Virus record (IMG/VR): IMGVR_UViG_3300043496_000205
Coordinates: 1 to 64,000 of that record
Source: a virus
Direction: 5' to 3' (one strand)
DNA: 64,000 nucleotides
The number at the start of each line of letters is the position of its first letter. Position 1 is the stretch's first letter. Made by a program: the position numbers and the translations under genes. Positions 52,767-61,635 of this stretch are shown piece by piece. The notes beneath the pieces were generated by a model that was given only the letters and a program-made list of their open reading frames with translations, had not been told where the DNA came from and did not search any database.

Positions 52767-53657
52767 TTATTCTTTCGTGTCGTGTACCGGCTTCTGCAAG
52801 TTGGAGAACAGCGACTTGCTCGGCGGTGGCGTCGCTGGTTCAGTCACAGGGGCAGAGCTGTTGACATCGGGGAAAATCTTCGATGTGGCCTTGGCGATTA
52901 CCGTCGCCGGGTCTCCAGGCTGTGCAAAGATCGGCTTGGACAATGCCGAAGCATCGGCTGCCCTTGCCAACTCACCTTCCATCTCGGCTCCACGATCGAC
53001 GACCTGAGCCTTGGCTGGTTCTTCCTGGGTCGGCTCTTCTGCCTGGCTCGTCCTGCGAGTCCGCATCTTTTTAGGAGCGTGCTCTTCGCTGACCATCTTT
53101 TGAATGGTGATGATAGCTCCATCCTGCTGGAACTTGATGGCGATGCCCTGGTCTTCCTTGAGGGTGATCTGTTGCATGACAGCTTCGCGGACCATGTCCT
53201 CGAGTTCCTGTCCGGTGATTGTGATCTGCATGGGTGCTAAGTCCTCAACGGTTTGAATGTTTGAAAGGGTAACTTCGACCCGAGGGTTGAGCTTATCCAC
53301 CCCACCCCATCGGTAATTTATATTAGAAATGCTGTCCATATTATCGTCTGATAATTTCTTCTGATTAACAAGAGTATCGCAGAAAAACTTATCAACGATG
53401 CAGCATATGTTCGCGACATCGATCGCGCGTTTAGAACCAAAGAAAAGACTGTAGCTCAGGTCAGCCTTGGCTATCTGAGGCAGCTGCGTGATGTCAAAAG
53501 CAATGAGCTTTTCGAACTTCACCTTGGCATTGCTCAGGATATGGAAGTGAGCGTTTCGATAGACGTTCAGGTTCAGGCTGAACCTGTCGGCGAGCTTCTT
53601 TCCCAGCCGGATATAGATCGGTAGGCTGATTGTAATATCCGGCTGGGCAGACCCCAT
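52767..53657 (-). CDS. RusA-like protein with C-terminal extension
   Basis: 296 aa. Residues 1-135 have the RusA Holliday-junction resolvase plan: KRAIDVANICCIVDKFFCDTL with Asp80, Asn83, Asp89-Lys90 and Asp94, then LSDDNMDSI (D104-D105) and NPRVEVTLS. The spacing is looser than in Escherichia RusA, so activity is uncertain. Residues about 144-190 (MQITITGQELEDMVREAV...) are a different beta-alpha domain, followed by a Pro/Ala/Glu-rich disordered tail. A candidate internal start with GAGG lies at the second domain (53231). Would resolve branched recombination intermediates during replication. Confidence 0.6.
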   Translation of the reverse strand: MGSAQPDITISLPIYIRLGKKLADRFSLNLNVYRNAHFHILSNAKVKFEKLIAFDITQLPQIAKADLSYSLFFGSKRAIDVANICCIVDKFFCDTLVNQKKLSDDNMDSISNINYRWGGVDKLNPRVEVTLSNIQTVEDLAPMQITITGQELEDMVREAVMQQITLKEDQGIAIKFQQDGAIITIQKMVSEEHAPKKMRTRRTSQAEEPTQEEPAKAQVVDRGAEMEGELARAADASALSKPIFAQPGDPATVIAKATSKIFPDVNSSAPVTEPATPPPSKSLFSNLQKPVHDTKE

Positions 53658-54422
53658 TTAGTTACCGCTGAACAGGCTGGGCGTCTTCGCCTGGGTCTCG
53701 CCTGCCTTGGGTGGCGTACCTGGTCGGCCAGGCCGTCCGGCATTGCCATTCCCTCCGGCGCCATCCTTGATGGAGCGACGGTCACGGGTGTTGCCCTTGT
53801 TCTTCTCCAGCCAGGCTGTGTAGAACGTGGCTGCCGTAGTGCCCTGGCGAGCCTCGACCACGGTCAGGTTCGATGGGTGGTGGAACACCTTGTCGGTGGT
53901 GTTCTCCTCCCTGGATTCTGCCGTGTCCTCATACTCGCCGGTCGATGCGTTCTTGACCTGACGGTTCTTCAGCTCCTTGAGGATGCCGAAGGTGACCTTC
54001 TTGCCGAGCAGCTCGACCAGCATCGGTACCGACTTGGGCACCTCCTTCTTCAGCTCTGGGTCATAGATGTTCATGACCTTGTCCTCGGTGGTCTGCTCCG
54101 AGAGCGGCTTGTTGGTCGTGACGAGGCAGAGATCCTCGGCGATCACGAAGCCAGGCAGGGGCACCTTCTTGGTGTTGTCCTGCTTGTTGCGGAAGAAGTT
54201 CTCGTTGTTGCGGTTGGTGATCCAGAACGTCTCGCGGTACTCGCCCTTCTCGGTGTCGAGGATGACGGAGATGCTCTGCGCCTTCGAGTTCGGGGACTTG
54301 CCTGCATAGGCAGCCTTGATCGTTCCCGTGTAGGCGTCAGTGTCGAGGACACGGAAGCCACCCAGTCTATCCTGGGTATCTTCCAGTCCTTCGGTTGTCA
54401 GGTTACCAAAGATATTGGCCAT
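53658..54422 (-). CDS. Single-stranded DNA-binding protein (gp45-like)
   Basis: 254 aa. N-terminal OB-fold-like region with GKSPNSKAQSISVILDTEKG and YRETFWITNRNNENFF, a helical middle, and a Gly/Pro/Arg-rich C-terminal tail (about 215-245) ending in TPSLFSGN. N4 SSB coats ssDNA in replication and recombination and also activates host RNA polymerase at late promoters through its C-terminus. Neighbouring gp44-like and gp43-like genes are in the N4 order. Confidence 0.8.
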   Translation of the reverse strand: MANIFGNLTTEGLEDTQDRLGGFRVLDTDAYTGTIKAAYAGKSPNSKAQSISVILDTEKGEYRETFWITNRNNENFFRNKQDNTKKVPLPGFVIAEDLCLVTTNKPLSEQTTEDKVMNIYDPELKKEVPKSVPMLVELLGKKVTFGILKELKNRQVKNASTGEYEDTAESREENTTDKVFHHPSNLTVVEARQGTTAATFYTAWLEKNKGNTRDRRSIKDGAGGNGNAGRPGRPGTPPKAGETQAKTPSLFSGN

Positions 54423-54463
54423 TGATTTCTCACTCCATTTCTAGGGCTGATTATATCAGATAA

Positions 54464-55195
54464 TCACCCGTGATAAAACTTGTTGAGGTGGTCGAGGAGC
54501 AACTGGGCGTCGTTGTCCATGTAGGTCTGGTCACGAGTGAACATCCCCATGGGAGATCTGATGCGCTCCCCGACAGTTTCTTTTGTTGGTCGGGTCTGGA
54601 AGACGTGCTTGTAACCAAGCTCCCGGTCTTCGTCGGTTATGGTGAGGAGATCTGACCCATATTTCTCCAGCTGCAGCAGCGTCACCTTCTTGGCTGACAC
54701 CACCGTCGAGAAGTATGCCTCGACACCATTGTTCTTGAGCGATCCCTTGATTGGGACCACTGTTTTCATTTCGAACTTGGCCTCGTCGTAGTCGTCCCTG
54801 ACATGGGCCGTGACGATCGTCGGCTTGCCCCATTTCACCACCTTGTCCTGCATCAGGACCTTGAAGAAGTCGGCGAAATTCCCCCAGGCTTTCTGGGTGT
54901 TCGGGTTGTTCATGATGTAGATCGACTCGAACATATCCATCATGAAGGTGGCCGAATCGACCACGACACCGTCCCATTGGGCCTTGTTCTGGGTCGCGTG
55001 ATCGAAGCCTTCATGGACCTCATACGGGTCGGAGACCCTGAATGTTCTGAATGTATTTTGAAAAGGAAGCCGCTTACCGGCCTCCGTGTTCAGATACATC
55101 CACCGATCCTGGTGCCGGATATTTCTGAGGCTGGCTGACTTACCGGTGCCTGAATAGCCACCGATTAATACCAGCTGATCGTTAATTATATCCAT
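54464..55195 (-). CDS. RecA-like ATPase (gp44-like, Sak4 type)
   Basis: 243 aa single-domain ATPase. Walker A GGYSGTGKS (12-20); Walker B VVVD ending at D80; TIVTAHVRDDYDE after the core. Matches the Sak4-like phage RecA-core family, which handles ssDNA annealing or exchange with the cognate SSB. The gene lies next to SSB, and the pair is expected to act together. A TGATTAT/ATAATCA inverted repeat (54448-54466) overlaps its stop. Confidence 0.75.
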   Translation of the reverse strand: MDIINDQLVLIGGYSGTGKSASLRNIRHQDRWMYLNTEAGKRLPFQNTFRTFRVSDPYEVHEGFDHATQNKAQWDGVVVDSATFMMDMFESIYIMNNPNTQKAWGNFADFFKVLMQDKVVKWGKPTIVTAHVRDDYDEAKFEMKTVVPIKGSLKNNGVEAYFSTVVSAKKVTLLQLEKYGSDLLTITDEDRELGYKHVFQTRPTKETVGERIRSPMGMFTRDQTYMDNDAQLLLDHLNKFYHG

Positions 55196-55225
55196 AATGT
55201 CTCCCTATTAGACCGGAAAAAGCAC

Positions 55226-57382
55226 TCAGGGTGTCTGAGTGAGGAACTTCTTTGCGATCGTGATCATGATGGTGCTGTCGATCTCCTGGACCGACATCGG
55301 ATCCTGAAGCTTGGCATTGAAGGCCAATACCTGCTGCCGGATGTCGAACTGCTTCCAGTTGGCGTCATAGAGGCAGAGGGCATATTTCAGCATCTGGTTG
55401 TTGCGGTTGCCCGGAGCCATCCGCGAAGCAAACCAGCGCTCGAGGTTGTCCAGGCTTCCCAGAGCCTGGTTCCTCTCCTGGTGTTGCTCGTTCCGGCTGG
55501 TCTTCGGGATGAAGTCCAGCACGTCCAGAGCTACGCCATCGAGGTTGTAGGTGACCTGGCCATTCTCATGGGTCTGCCACTTCTTGGCTCGCTGGTTCGC
55601 ACTCTCGTCGGATGGGAACGGCAGCCAGGCCAGGATGCCATTCATGAATGCCTTGTACTCTTCGTGGTCGAGCTCAAGGTGGTAGTTGATGGGTAGGATC
55701 ATCCTGAACCTGTTGACCTCCGGCGTGTGCCGCTTGGTCGTATAGGTCAGGAACTTGTAATCCTTCATCAGCTCCTGGGCCTGCTCCAGGGAGACCCCCG
55801 CATCGACATCGACGACGATCATATTGAAGCCGGGGATGACGTTCTCGTCGGCCCGGTGATCGTTCCTGAAGTGATGGTTGGACCAGTGCATGTCGGGTGC
55901 CTGGGTCAGCATATAGAGCTTCTCGAAGGGCACCTCTTCCTTGAGGTAGTTGTAGGCCCAGTGGCCTGAGTACGAGACCACCATCTTCTGGAAGTCGGTC
56001 TCCTGCAGCTTCTCGCCCTTGAAGAACTCGATGCCGTCGATGAAGCTCTTCTTGATGATGATGTGCTTCTTGTAGCCCCAGGCTGCCGCCAGGGTCATCT
56101 GCTCGTCCCGCTGGGCCTTGGCCGTCTTGTAAAATGGCAGGGCCTCGTTGAGATCGGCGTGTGTCACCTCTGCGTTGACCCCGGCGATGTACTTCGCCAG
56201 CTTCACGTAGGATTTTTCCCTCGCTAAGATTGTCTGAAAGGAAGCGCCGCTTTCTTCAACCAATTTGATCGCCGAATGCAGGTGCTCCATCAACACTTCT
56301 GTGGAGCCATCGATGAAGGCATAGGCGCCTGCCAACTTCAGGGTCTTGAAGTAGCGATGGGACATCTCCGACTTCTTGATCTCCTCGTGCTCAGGCATGG
56401 CCTCTGAAAGGCGTTCGCAGTCGATCCGGTACTCGAGGAGCTCGACCGACACATCGTCGTCCACGGTCATCTTCCAGCCGAATAGGGCAGGGTCTGCCAG
56501 CGTGTAGAAATGCTGTGCCCACTTGCTGAGGGTCGCATCGTTCTCCGGTGCGATCAGGAGATTGAAGATCTCCTTGGCTGTCAGGGTCTGGTGTGCCCTG
56601 ACGGGTTGGCCATAGCCGAAGATGCAGCGACGTGCGTATCCCGTTTCGAGGAAGCTGTAGAACTGATCCTCGGTGGTACTCCCATCCAATAGCTTGGCCG
56701 GCGTTCCGAACAGCAGCATGTTGGCTGGTGTCTTGCCATCCAGTTCCTGGGTCCGCTGATTTTCCGCGGTGTTCTTGACCAGCTTTTGCTTGACGATCCC
56801 CAGGTCATACAGTTCGAGGAACGTGTTGAGGATATCGGTCTGGCCGATGAGGTTCGAGCCGATCTCATCGATCTGCAGGTTGATGGATCCAGCTGAGCTC
56901 AACAGCAATTTCTGCCTGAGCTGCTTGACGGCTGGAGTGGTACCCGAGTCGAAGGTGAAGGGGAATACCCCCATCTGCTTGAACTCGGTGGCAGCCTTGT
57001 CGTACTCGACCTGTTGGTCGTTGCCATTCCTCGCTGCCCGCTGGTTGGCTATCACCCAGAGGTTCTGCTCGGAGATCACCGGGAAGGTGTCTTCCATGAA
57101 GCGGCTCTTGAACTTGGACAGGATATCCATCTCGGCAAGACTGACCGAGTGACCCTTGTTGGATCCAGAGGGAGCCAGGGCAAGGGCATACATGTTCACG
57201 GGGATTTCTCCCCGGTCCTTGGTGATGATGGTAGCCCTCATGCATGAGGCCATCTTGGCGAAGAAATACGCCAGCTGGGTCCGGAAAAAACTCCGGTCCA
57301 GGTTCTGTGTTTTGTTGCAGAGAATGTCGACGATTTCTTCCAGGGTTGGGTGATGATTAAAGCCAGTCAAATCAAGCGACAT
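55226..57382 (-). CDS. Helicase-primase type protein (gp43-like)
   Basis: 718 aa. The N-terminal half is an ATPase with a Walker A variant APSGSNKGHS (70-79) and Walker B LQIDEIG (D172-E173), DUF3987-like. Residues about 500-615 look like an archaeo-eukaryotic primase core: FNMIVVDVDAG with D525 and D527, then YTTKRHTPEVNRFRMILP with H552. This puts the primase after the ATPase, the reverse of common PrimPol fusions. It likely synthesises primers for the gp39-like polymerase. The 3' end overlaps the nuclease gene by 11 bases. Confidence 0.72.
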   Translation of the reverse strand: MSLDLTGFNHHPTLEEIVDILCNKTQNLDRSFFRTQLAYFFAKMASCMRATIITKDRGEIPVNMYALALAPSGSNKGHSVSLAEMDILSKFKSRFMEDTFPVISEQNLWVIANQRAARNGNDQQVEYDKAATEFKQMGVFPFTFDSGTTPAVKQLRQKLLLSSAGSINLQIDEIGSNLIGQTDILNTFLELYDLGIVKQKLVKNTAENQRTQELDGKTPANMLLFGTPAKLLDGSTTEDQFYSFLETGYARRCIFGYGQPVRAHQTLTAKEIFNLLIAPENDATLSKWAQHFYTLADPALFGWKMTVDDDVSVELLEYRIDCERLSEAMPEHEEIKKSEMSHRYFKTLKLAGAYAFIDGSTEVLMEHLHSAIKLVEESGASFQTILAREKSYVKLAKYIAGVNAEVTHADLNEALPFYKTAKAQRDEQMTLAAAWGYKKHIIIKKSFIDGIEFFKGEKLQETDFQKMVVSYSGHWAYNYLKEEVPFEKLYMLTQAPDMHWSNHHFRNDHRADENVIPGFNMIVVDVDAGVSLEQAQELMKDYKFLTYTTKRHTPEVNRFRMILPINYHLELDHEEYKAFMNGILAWLPFPSDESANQRAKKWQTHENGQVTYNLDGVALDVLDFIPKTSRNEQHQERNQALGSLDNLERWFASRMAPGNRNNQMLKYALCLYDANWKQFDIRQQVLAFNAKLQDPMSVQEIDSTIMITIAKKFLTQTP

Positions 57383-58352
57383 AATAATTATCTTTCTGTT
57401 TGCATACGGAAAATGCCGGGCAGTAATCGCAGGCTTTTACTTCTCCGGGCACCACAATAATGACTCCCTTTCCACCCTTGCTCGCCATGTAGGCGTGGGC
57501 TTCGCTCTTATCGTCGAAGTTCTTGGTGGCCCTGAGTGTCTTGGCTGGGTCGGCGTAGTATTTGTAGGTGGTCTCCGATCGCCAGAGCTCCTTGTCGGTA
57601 CAGAACGGGATCTCCTCGTCGGGAGAGTTCTTGTATCTGTTGATCTGGCTCAGCTTGTGCGTGATGAACTGTTCGACCGTAGCCATGTCGGGCAAGGCTA
57701 CCGGATACTCCAGCGCCCTGGTCTGCGGGTACTTGTCGTCCCGCTTGGCCATCATCTTCTGCCAGTCGGTGAAGACGAACTGGATGTAGACGTGGTCGCT
57801 GGTGACCAGCTCAGGGTTCAGCCAGCGGTAAATGCCACCCTGCATCGCATAGTCGGCGTCCTTGCTGCCCAACAGGTAGCTGTAGACAGAGGTGGTCTTG
57901 ATATCGAACAGGCGGCCATCAAGCACCATGTCAAACTTGCCACCGATCTTATAGTCGACGCCGTTGACACTGATCTGCCTGATGACACGCCGCTCGATCC
58001 AGACAGGAATCGTATCTGGATTGAGCTCCATGTATTTTTGATCGGGATTAATAGCTATTTTCTTGATTACATTTTCAGGGTAACCAAGCTTCTTCATCTG
58101 ATGGGCACCCGATTTGGTCCAGGCTTTCTCCACCGAGTCGTGGACGGCGTTACCCAGGCGGGATGCGATCCAGAAGGAGATGTCCATCTCCTTATCCGAT
58201 TCCAGCACCCTCTGGCTCAGGACCAGCTGTCGCGTGCTCTTCAGGAGAGAGGTGGCCGAGATGTAGTTTGGCTCATTGATGAAGTCGTAATCATCATGCA
58301 GCAGCCAGACAGCGAGAGGCAGACTGATGCCGTGTTCGTTGGTGAGACGCAT
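57372..58352 (-). CDS. RecB/Cas4-type PD-(D/E)XK nuclease (gp42-like)
   Basis: 326 aa from ATG 58352, which has GAGGGG six bases upstream; a start at 58442 adds 30 residues but has no ribosome site. Nuclease motifs: GNAVHDSVEKAW (H71), IGGKFDMVLDGRLFDIKTT (D141, D150, K152) and QGGIYRWL (Q171). Cys251, Cys308, Cys311 and Cys317 could bind an Fe-S cluster as in AddB/Cas4. It probably acts as an exonuclease that exposes ssDNA for the SSB and Sak4-like proteins. Confidence 0.78.
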   Translation of the reverse strand: MRLTNEHGISLPLAVWLLHDDYDFINEPNYISATSLLKSTRQLVLSQRVLESDKEMDISFWIASRLGNAVHDSVEKAWTKSGAHQMKKLGYPENVIKKIAINPDQKYMELNPDTIPVWIERRVIRQISVNGVDYKIGGKFDMVLDGRLFDIKTTSVYSYLLGSKDADYAMQGGIYRWLNPELVTSDHVYIQFVFTDWQKMMAKRDDKYPQTRALEYPVALPDMATVEQFITHKLSQINRYKNSPDEEIPFCTDKELWRSETTYKYYADPAKTLRATKNFDDKSEAHAYMASKGGKGVIIVVPGEVKACDYCPAFSVCKQKDNYYVA

Positions 58353-58442
58353 AAAATTCCCCTCGTATTGATCTCGGAAAGTTCGGGTGGTAGCGAACCG
58401 AAAAAAGACCCTAGCTGGATCTCTATGGTTTTGTAAAGCCAT

Positions 58443-58526
58443 TTATATGGTATAATTTAGGGCATTAACTACTATATGTAGTGGGTACCCTAACCTATTG
58501 ATTTCATTAAGGAAATAAATAGGAAT
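58443..58526 (-). promoter_or_regulatory. AT-rich intergenic region with palindromes
   Basis: The gap between the polymerase and nuclease genes extends from 58353 to 58526. Within it an ACTAC/GTAGT inverted repeat with 5-base loop lies at 58468-58482, next to the palindrome GGGTACCC (58483-58490); TATACCATATAA-type AT-rich sequence follows toward the nuclease gene. It may hold a promoter or RNA-processing site for the leftward genes. No clear sigma70 pair could be placed. Confidence 0.35.
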
Positions 58527-61100
58527 TTAATCAGCCAAATTAACCATATCATTCGTGAAAGCTTCCCAGATGGCTTCCTGGGTTGCCCAGTTGGGTAGCT
58601 TTATCCCATGGCTCCAGTCCGGATAGAAGATGCTGAACTTTCCGCCGAGCCTGACACTCTCGTGCCAGATATCCGGATGGTCCTGCCACTCGCAAGCGCG
58701 AACCACATAGTTGTTGGCGTACTCGATCGTCGAGAGATCATCCTGGATCAGGTAATACTGGGCGTCATGGATTTGGGCGCATGGCTTGATCTTGTGACGA
58801 TGCTCGCTCGTCCTGACCCCTGCCATGAATTCCGAACCGGCTCTTGAGTTGAGCAGGCACCAGGATTGCCCTAGTGCATTACCGGCTGTCCGACCCTCTG
58901 CATCGGCTTCGAATGGGGTTTTGGAAGTCCCACGGACAACCTGATGCAGAAGGGGAGTCCTCAGCCGTAGGCCGAAGGCTACGGTAACATAGCCGTCTAA
59001 CGAGGCCTGGTCCAGCTTGGCTTTGACCCACTGGTCACTGACCTCATAGAGCTCGTGGTACTTGGCCTCGATGCGCCTGGCTTTCTCTTCGGAGAAGCCG
59101 CAGTTGACCATCAGTGTGCGCCAGGTGCCCTGATAGGTCAGAGCGAACGTAGGTGCCTTGCTGTCCTGTCTCAGCTCGGAGTATCTGTCCTGGATCGAAT
59201 TGATCGACTCCACGGTGTCCTCGATGTCGGGCATCTGGTCACCGAAATAGCTGAAGGTCCGCAGGCTATGGCCATCGTAACCATCGAGGTAGACCTTCAG
59301 TTTATTGGGGTCCTTAGTCGTAAGCGCCGAGATACGGTCTTCGAGCGAATTGAAGTCGATGCCGCAAAAGAACCAGCCAGGCGGTGCCTTGAAGCAGCTC
59401 TTGATCAGCTTGGCATAGCGAGTGCCGGTCGCTGGGAGGTTCTGAAGGTTTGGATCACTGGAACTCAGGCGCCCACTAACGGTCCCCCCGAGGTTGAAAT
59501 TCCCGAATAGGTAATGCCATCCATCGGGTCCCGTGGCTGCCTGTTCCATCGCCGGGATCGTGCTGGTCAGGATCTTGTTGACGGCCCTGAATCTTATAAG
59601 TGCCGCCAAAAAGTCCTTAACGTCCTGACGGCTCGTATGGTTGAGGAGAGCAGTGAGCGTATCACCATCCGTGGCAGGCAGACCCGTGTCCGTCCTGGCG
59701 ATGATGGGAAGCTCCAGGTTCGTATAGAGGAGCCTGATGAGCTGGGGACCCGAATTCGGATTAAATTCTTCGTCGGCGTCGGCAAAGGTGACGTACTTTT
59801 TCTTGAGGGTCTGGTTCTTCTCATCCACCCATTCCTCGTTGAGCTGGTAGACGAATTCGCGAACCAGCAGGCTATCCTGCATTTCCTCGATGGCCTGGTC
59901 GTTGTCTTTCTGGAGGAGTTTCCTCACTTCCTGGGTCCGAGCCATATCGATCGGCAGGCCTGTCAGCTGCATCTGGATGATATCCACCATTGCTGGCTTA
60001 AAAATATCTTCATAAATTTGCAGCTGATTATCAGCTATTAATGTTGGCCAATGCTTTCCATGGACGTACCAGGTAGCCAGGCAATCGACGAGGTTGTACT
60101 GCAGCAGCTGAGGCAGAGGCATAGCGCGTATATTTTGAATAGTCTCGACCGCGTAGTTCCCGGCGTATTCCTGCGCCTGCTCCTTGAGACCCAGACGGTT
60201 CCCGGAGCATGAATTCGTTGCTAAATAACTTATAAGCCGGGTGCAGTCCCAGTCCCTGAGCATGACCTGTAGGCCTTTCAAGAGACCCTCATTGTCGAGG
60301 ATATCTTTCATGAAGAGCTGGTAAATCAGCACGCTCACGTCATAATCGATTTTGTGGAAAATCAGTTTTTGCCGAAATTCAATGAAGAAATTCTTCAGAA
60401 GTTTCCTGACCTCGGTCAGGTAAACTGGGTCGGCGCTGCTGTCGACTGGGAAGGCAACGCCTCCGGTCTTCGACCACGCGAAGGCAATCGTACCAATACC
60501 CGCCGAGTAGTGCTTGAGGGAGAATCCCTCGATGTCCACGGTGAGCGGTACGTTCATATCCTTGAGCTGCTTGAGGATAGAGCGTACATCCTGCACAGTG
60601 TTCGGATAGGCACAGTAGCCGATGATATCGACACCGGGGTCTTTATAGGTTCCGCCGATCCAGCTCTGTAGGGCATGGATGCCACTGGCAATGCGTTGGG
60701 TGACCTTCAGGGGGTCATAGAAGATGGTCCTGAAGTTGGGCACGTAGACCACCTTCCAGGGGCCATATTCGGTGTCCAGCACATAGCCCAGCAGCTTATC
60801 AATCTTGCTGGTCGTCTTGGTCAGCGTCTTGAAATAGTCCCCGTCGCCGACGATCAGATATTCGACCCCCAGATCCAGGAGAACCGGCGCCAGCTCATCC
60901 GTGAGGTAAGCCTTCTGTTCCTTGACCGGGGTGGATTTCTTGCCTGGTACCTTGTGCAGGTCCAGGACGACGATCTCGTTGGGATCCAGATTGTAGGGCC
61001 TGATGTAGGCTCTCTCTATCTCGTCCCTGCGGATGTCGTTGACCAGAATACAGATTTTATAAGTGCGACTTTCTTCCTGATTAAAAGTTAAATATCGCAT
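58527..61100 (-). CDS. Family A DNA polymerase (gp39-like)
   Basis: 857 aa replicative polymerase with proofreading. The 3'-5' exonuclease is indicated by DIEG (D189, E191), HKIDYDVS (249-256) and YNLVD (Y335-D339). Polymerase motifs: A, GIDFNSLEDRI with D582; B, R644-x3-K648-x7-Y656; C, QIHDAQYY with H778-D779. There is also RLSSSDPNLQNLP at about 545. It copies phage DNA using the gp43-like primase and SSB. Length and position match N4 gp39. Confidence 0.93.
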   Translation of the reverse strand: MRYLTFNQEESRTYKICILVNDIRRDEIERAYIRPYNLDPNEIVVLDLHKVPGKKSTPVKEQKAYLTDELAPVLLDLGVEYLIVGDGDYFKTLTKTTSKIDKLLGYVLDTEYGPWKVVYVPNFRTIFYDPLKVTQRIASGIHALQSWIGGTYKDPGVDIIGYCAYPNTVQDVRSILKQLKDMNVPLTVDIEGFSLKHYSAGIGTIAFAWSKTGGVAFPVDSSADPVYLTEVRKLLKNFFIEFRQKLIFHKIDYDVSVLIYQLFMKDILDNEGLLKGLQVMLRDWDCTRLISYLATNSCSGNRLGLKEQAQEYAGNYAVETIQNIRAMPLPQLLQYNLVDCLATWYVHGKHWPTLIADNQLQIYEDIFKPAMVDIIQMQLTGLPIDMARTQEVRKLLQKDNDQAIEEMQDSLLVREFVYQLNEEWVDEKNQTLKKKYVTFADADEEFNPNSGPQLIRLLYTNLELPIIARTDTGLPATDGDTLTALLNHTSRQDVKDFLAALIRFRAVNKILTSTIPAMEQAATGPDGWHYLFGNFNLGGTVSGRLSSSDPNLQNLPATGTRYAKLIKSCFKAPPGWFFCGIDFNSLEDRISALTTKDPNKLKVYLDGYDGHSLRTFSYFGDQMPDIEDTVESINSIQDRYSELRQDSKAPTFALTYQGTWRTLMVNCGFSEEKARRIEAKYHELYEVSDQWVKAKLDQASLDGYVTVAFGLRLRTPLLHQVVRGTSKTPFEADAEGRTAGNALGQSWCLLNSRAGSEFMAGVRTSEHRHKIKPCAQIHDAQYYLIQDDLSTIEYANNYVVRACEWQDHPDIWHESVRLGGKFSIFYPDWSHGIKLPNWATQEAIWEAFTNDMVNLAD

Positions 61101-61113
61101 GGTAACTCGCTTA

Positions 61114-61617
61114 TTAATACAGAAGCCGGGTAGCTACATAGAATTCTATTTTCTCCCGCAGCTTCATATATTGTGAATAGGCCCTCGGATTTTCCCGAAG
61201 AGTGAATGCTTCGGGCCGGGTTCTGTCTAATTTCTGGGCACCTGGGATGTATTCACGCAAGGCGTTGGGTAGCACATCCCGCATGTCCTGGAAGGTCTTG
61301 CAGTCTCGCAGGACCAGAGTCAACGCCTGGCGTATCCTCTCCTTGTCGGCAGCCAGGATAGCCTGCTCGGCAAGGATCTGGTCCATCTCGGGGATCATCT
61401 CGACCGGCAGGCAGCCATAGGTGCCCCTGGCCTTGTCGCCTGCTTGCAGCAGGGAATAGATGATCCCCAGGTGACGAAAGCCATCAGGCTTGCCGCCCCC
61501 GGTGACGTACTTGTCGATCATGGAAACTTCCCGCTTACGGAGGAAGATTTCCTCCCGCTCGAACAGAGCCTTCAGCAGGATATTGACGTTGTCGTAAACG
61601 ATATTTTTCCCAGCCAT
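61114..61617 (-). CDS. gp38-position hypothetical protein
   Basis: 167 aa, mainly helical, positively and negatively charged, with EREEIFLRKREVSMIDKYV near the start and ENPRAYSQYMKLREKIEFYVA at the end. AAGGGTGA precedes the ATG. It lies between helicase and polymerase, so a replication accessory role is plausible. No domain recognised. Confidence 0.6.
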   Translation of the reverse strand: MAGKNIVYDNVNILLKALFEREEIFLRKREVSMIDKYVTGGGKPDGFRHLGIIYSLLQAGDKARGTYGCLPVEMIPEMDQILAEQAILAADKERIRQALTLVLRDCKTFQDMRDVLPNALREYIPGAQKLDRTRPEAFTLRENPRAYSQYMKLREKIEFYVATRLLY

Positions 61618-61635
61618 GGTGGGTCACCCTTCTGC

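Noticed and set aside
58353-58442. 30-residue N-terminal extension of the RecB/Cas4-type nuclease.
   Set aside because: No Shine-Dalgarno before 58442, while 58352 has GAGGGG at ideal spacing.
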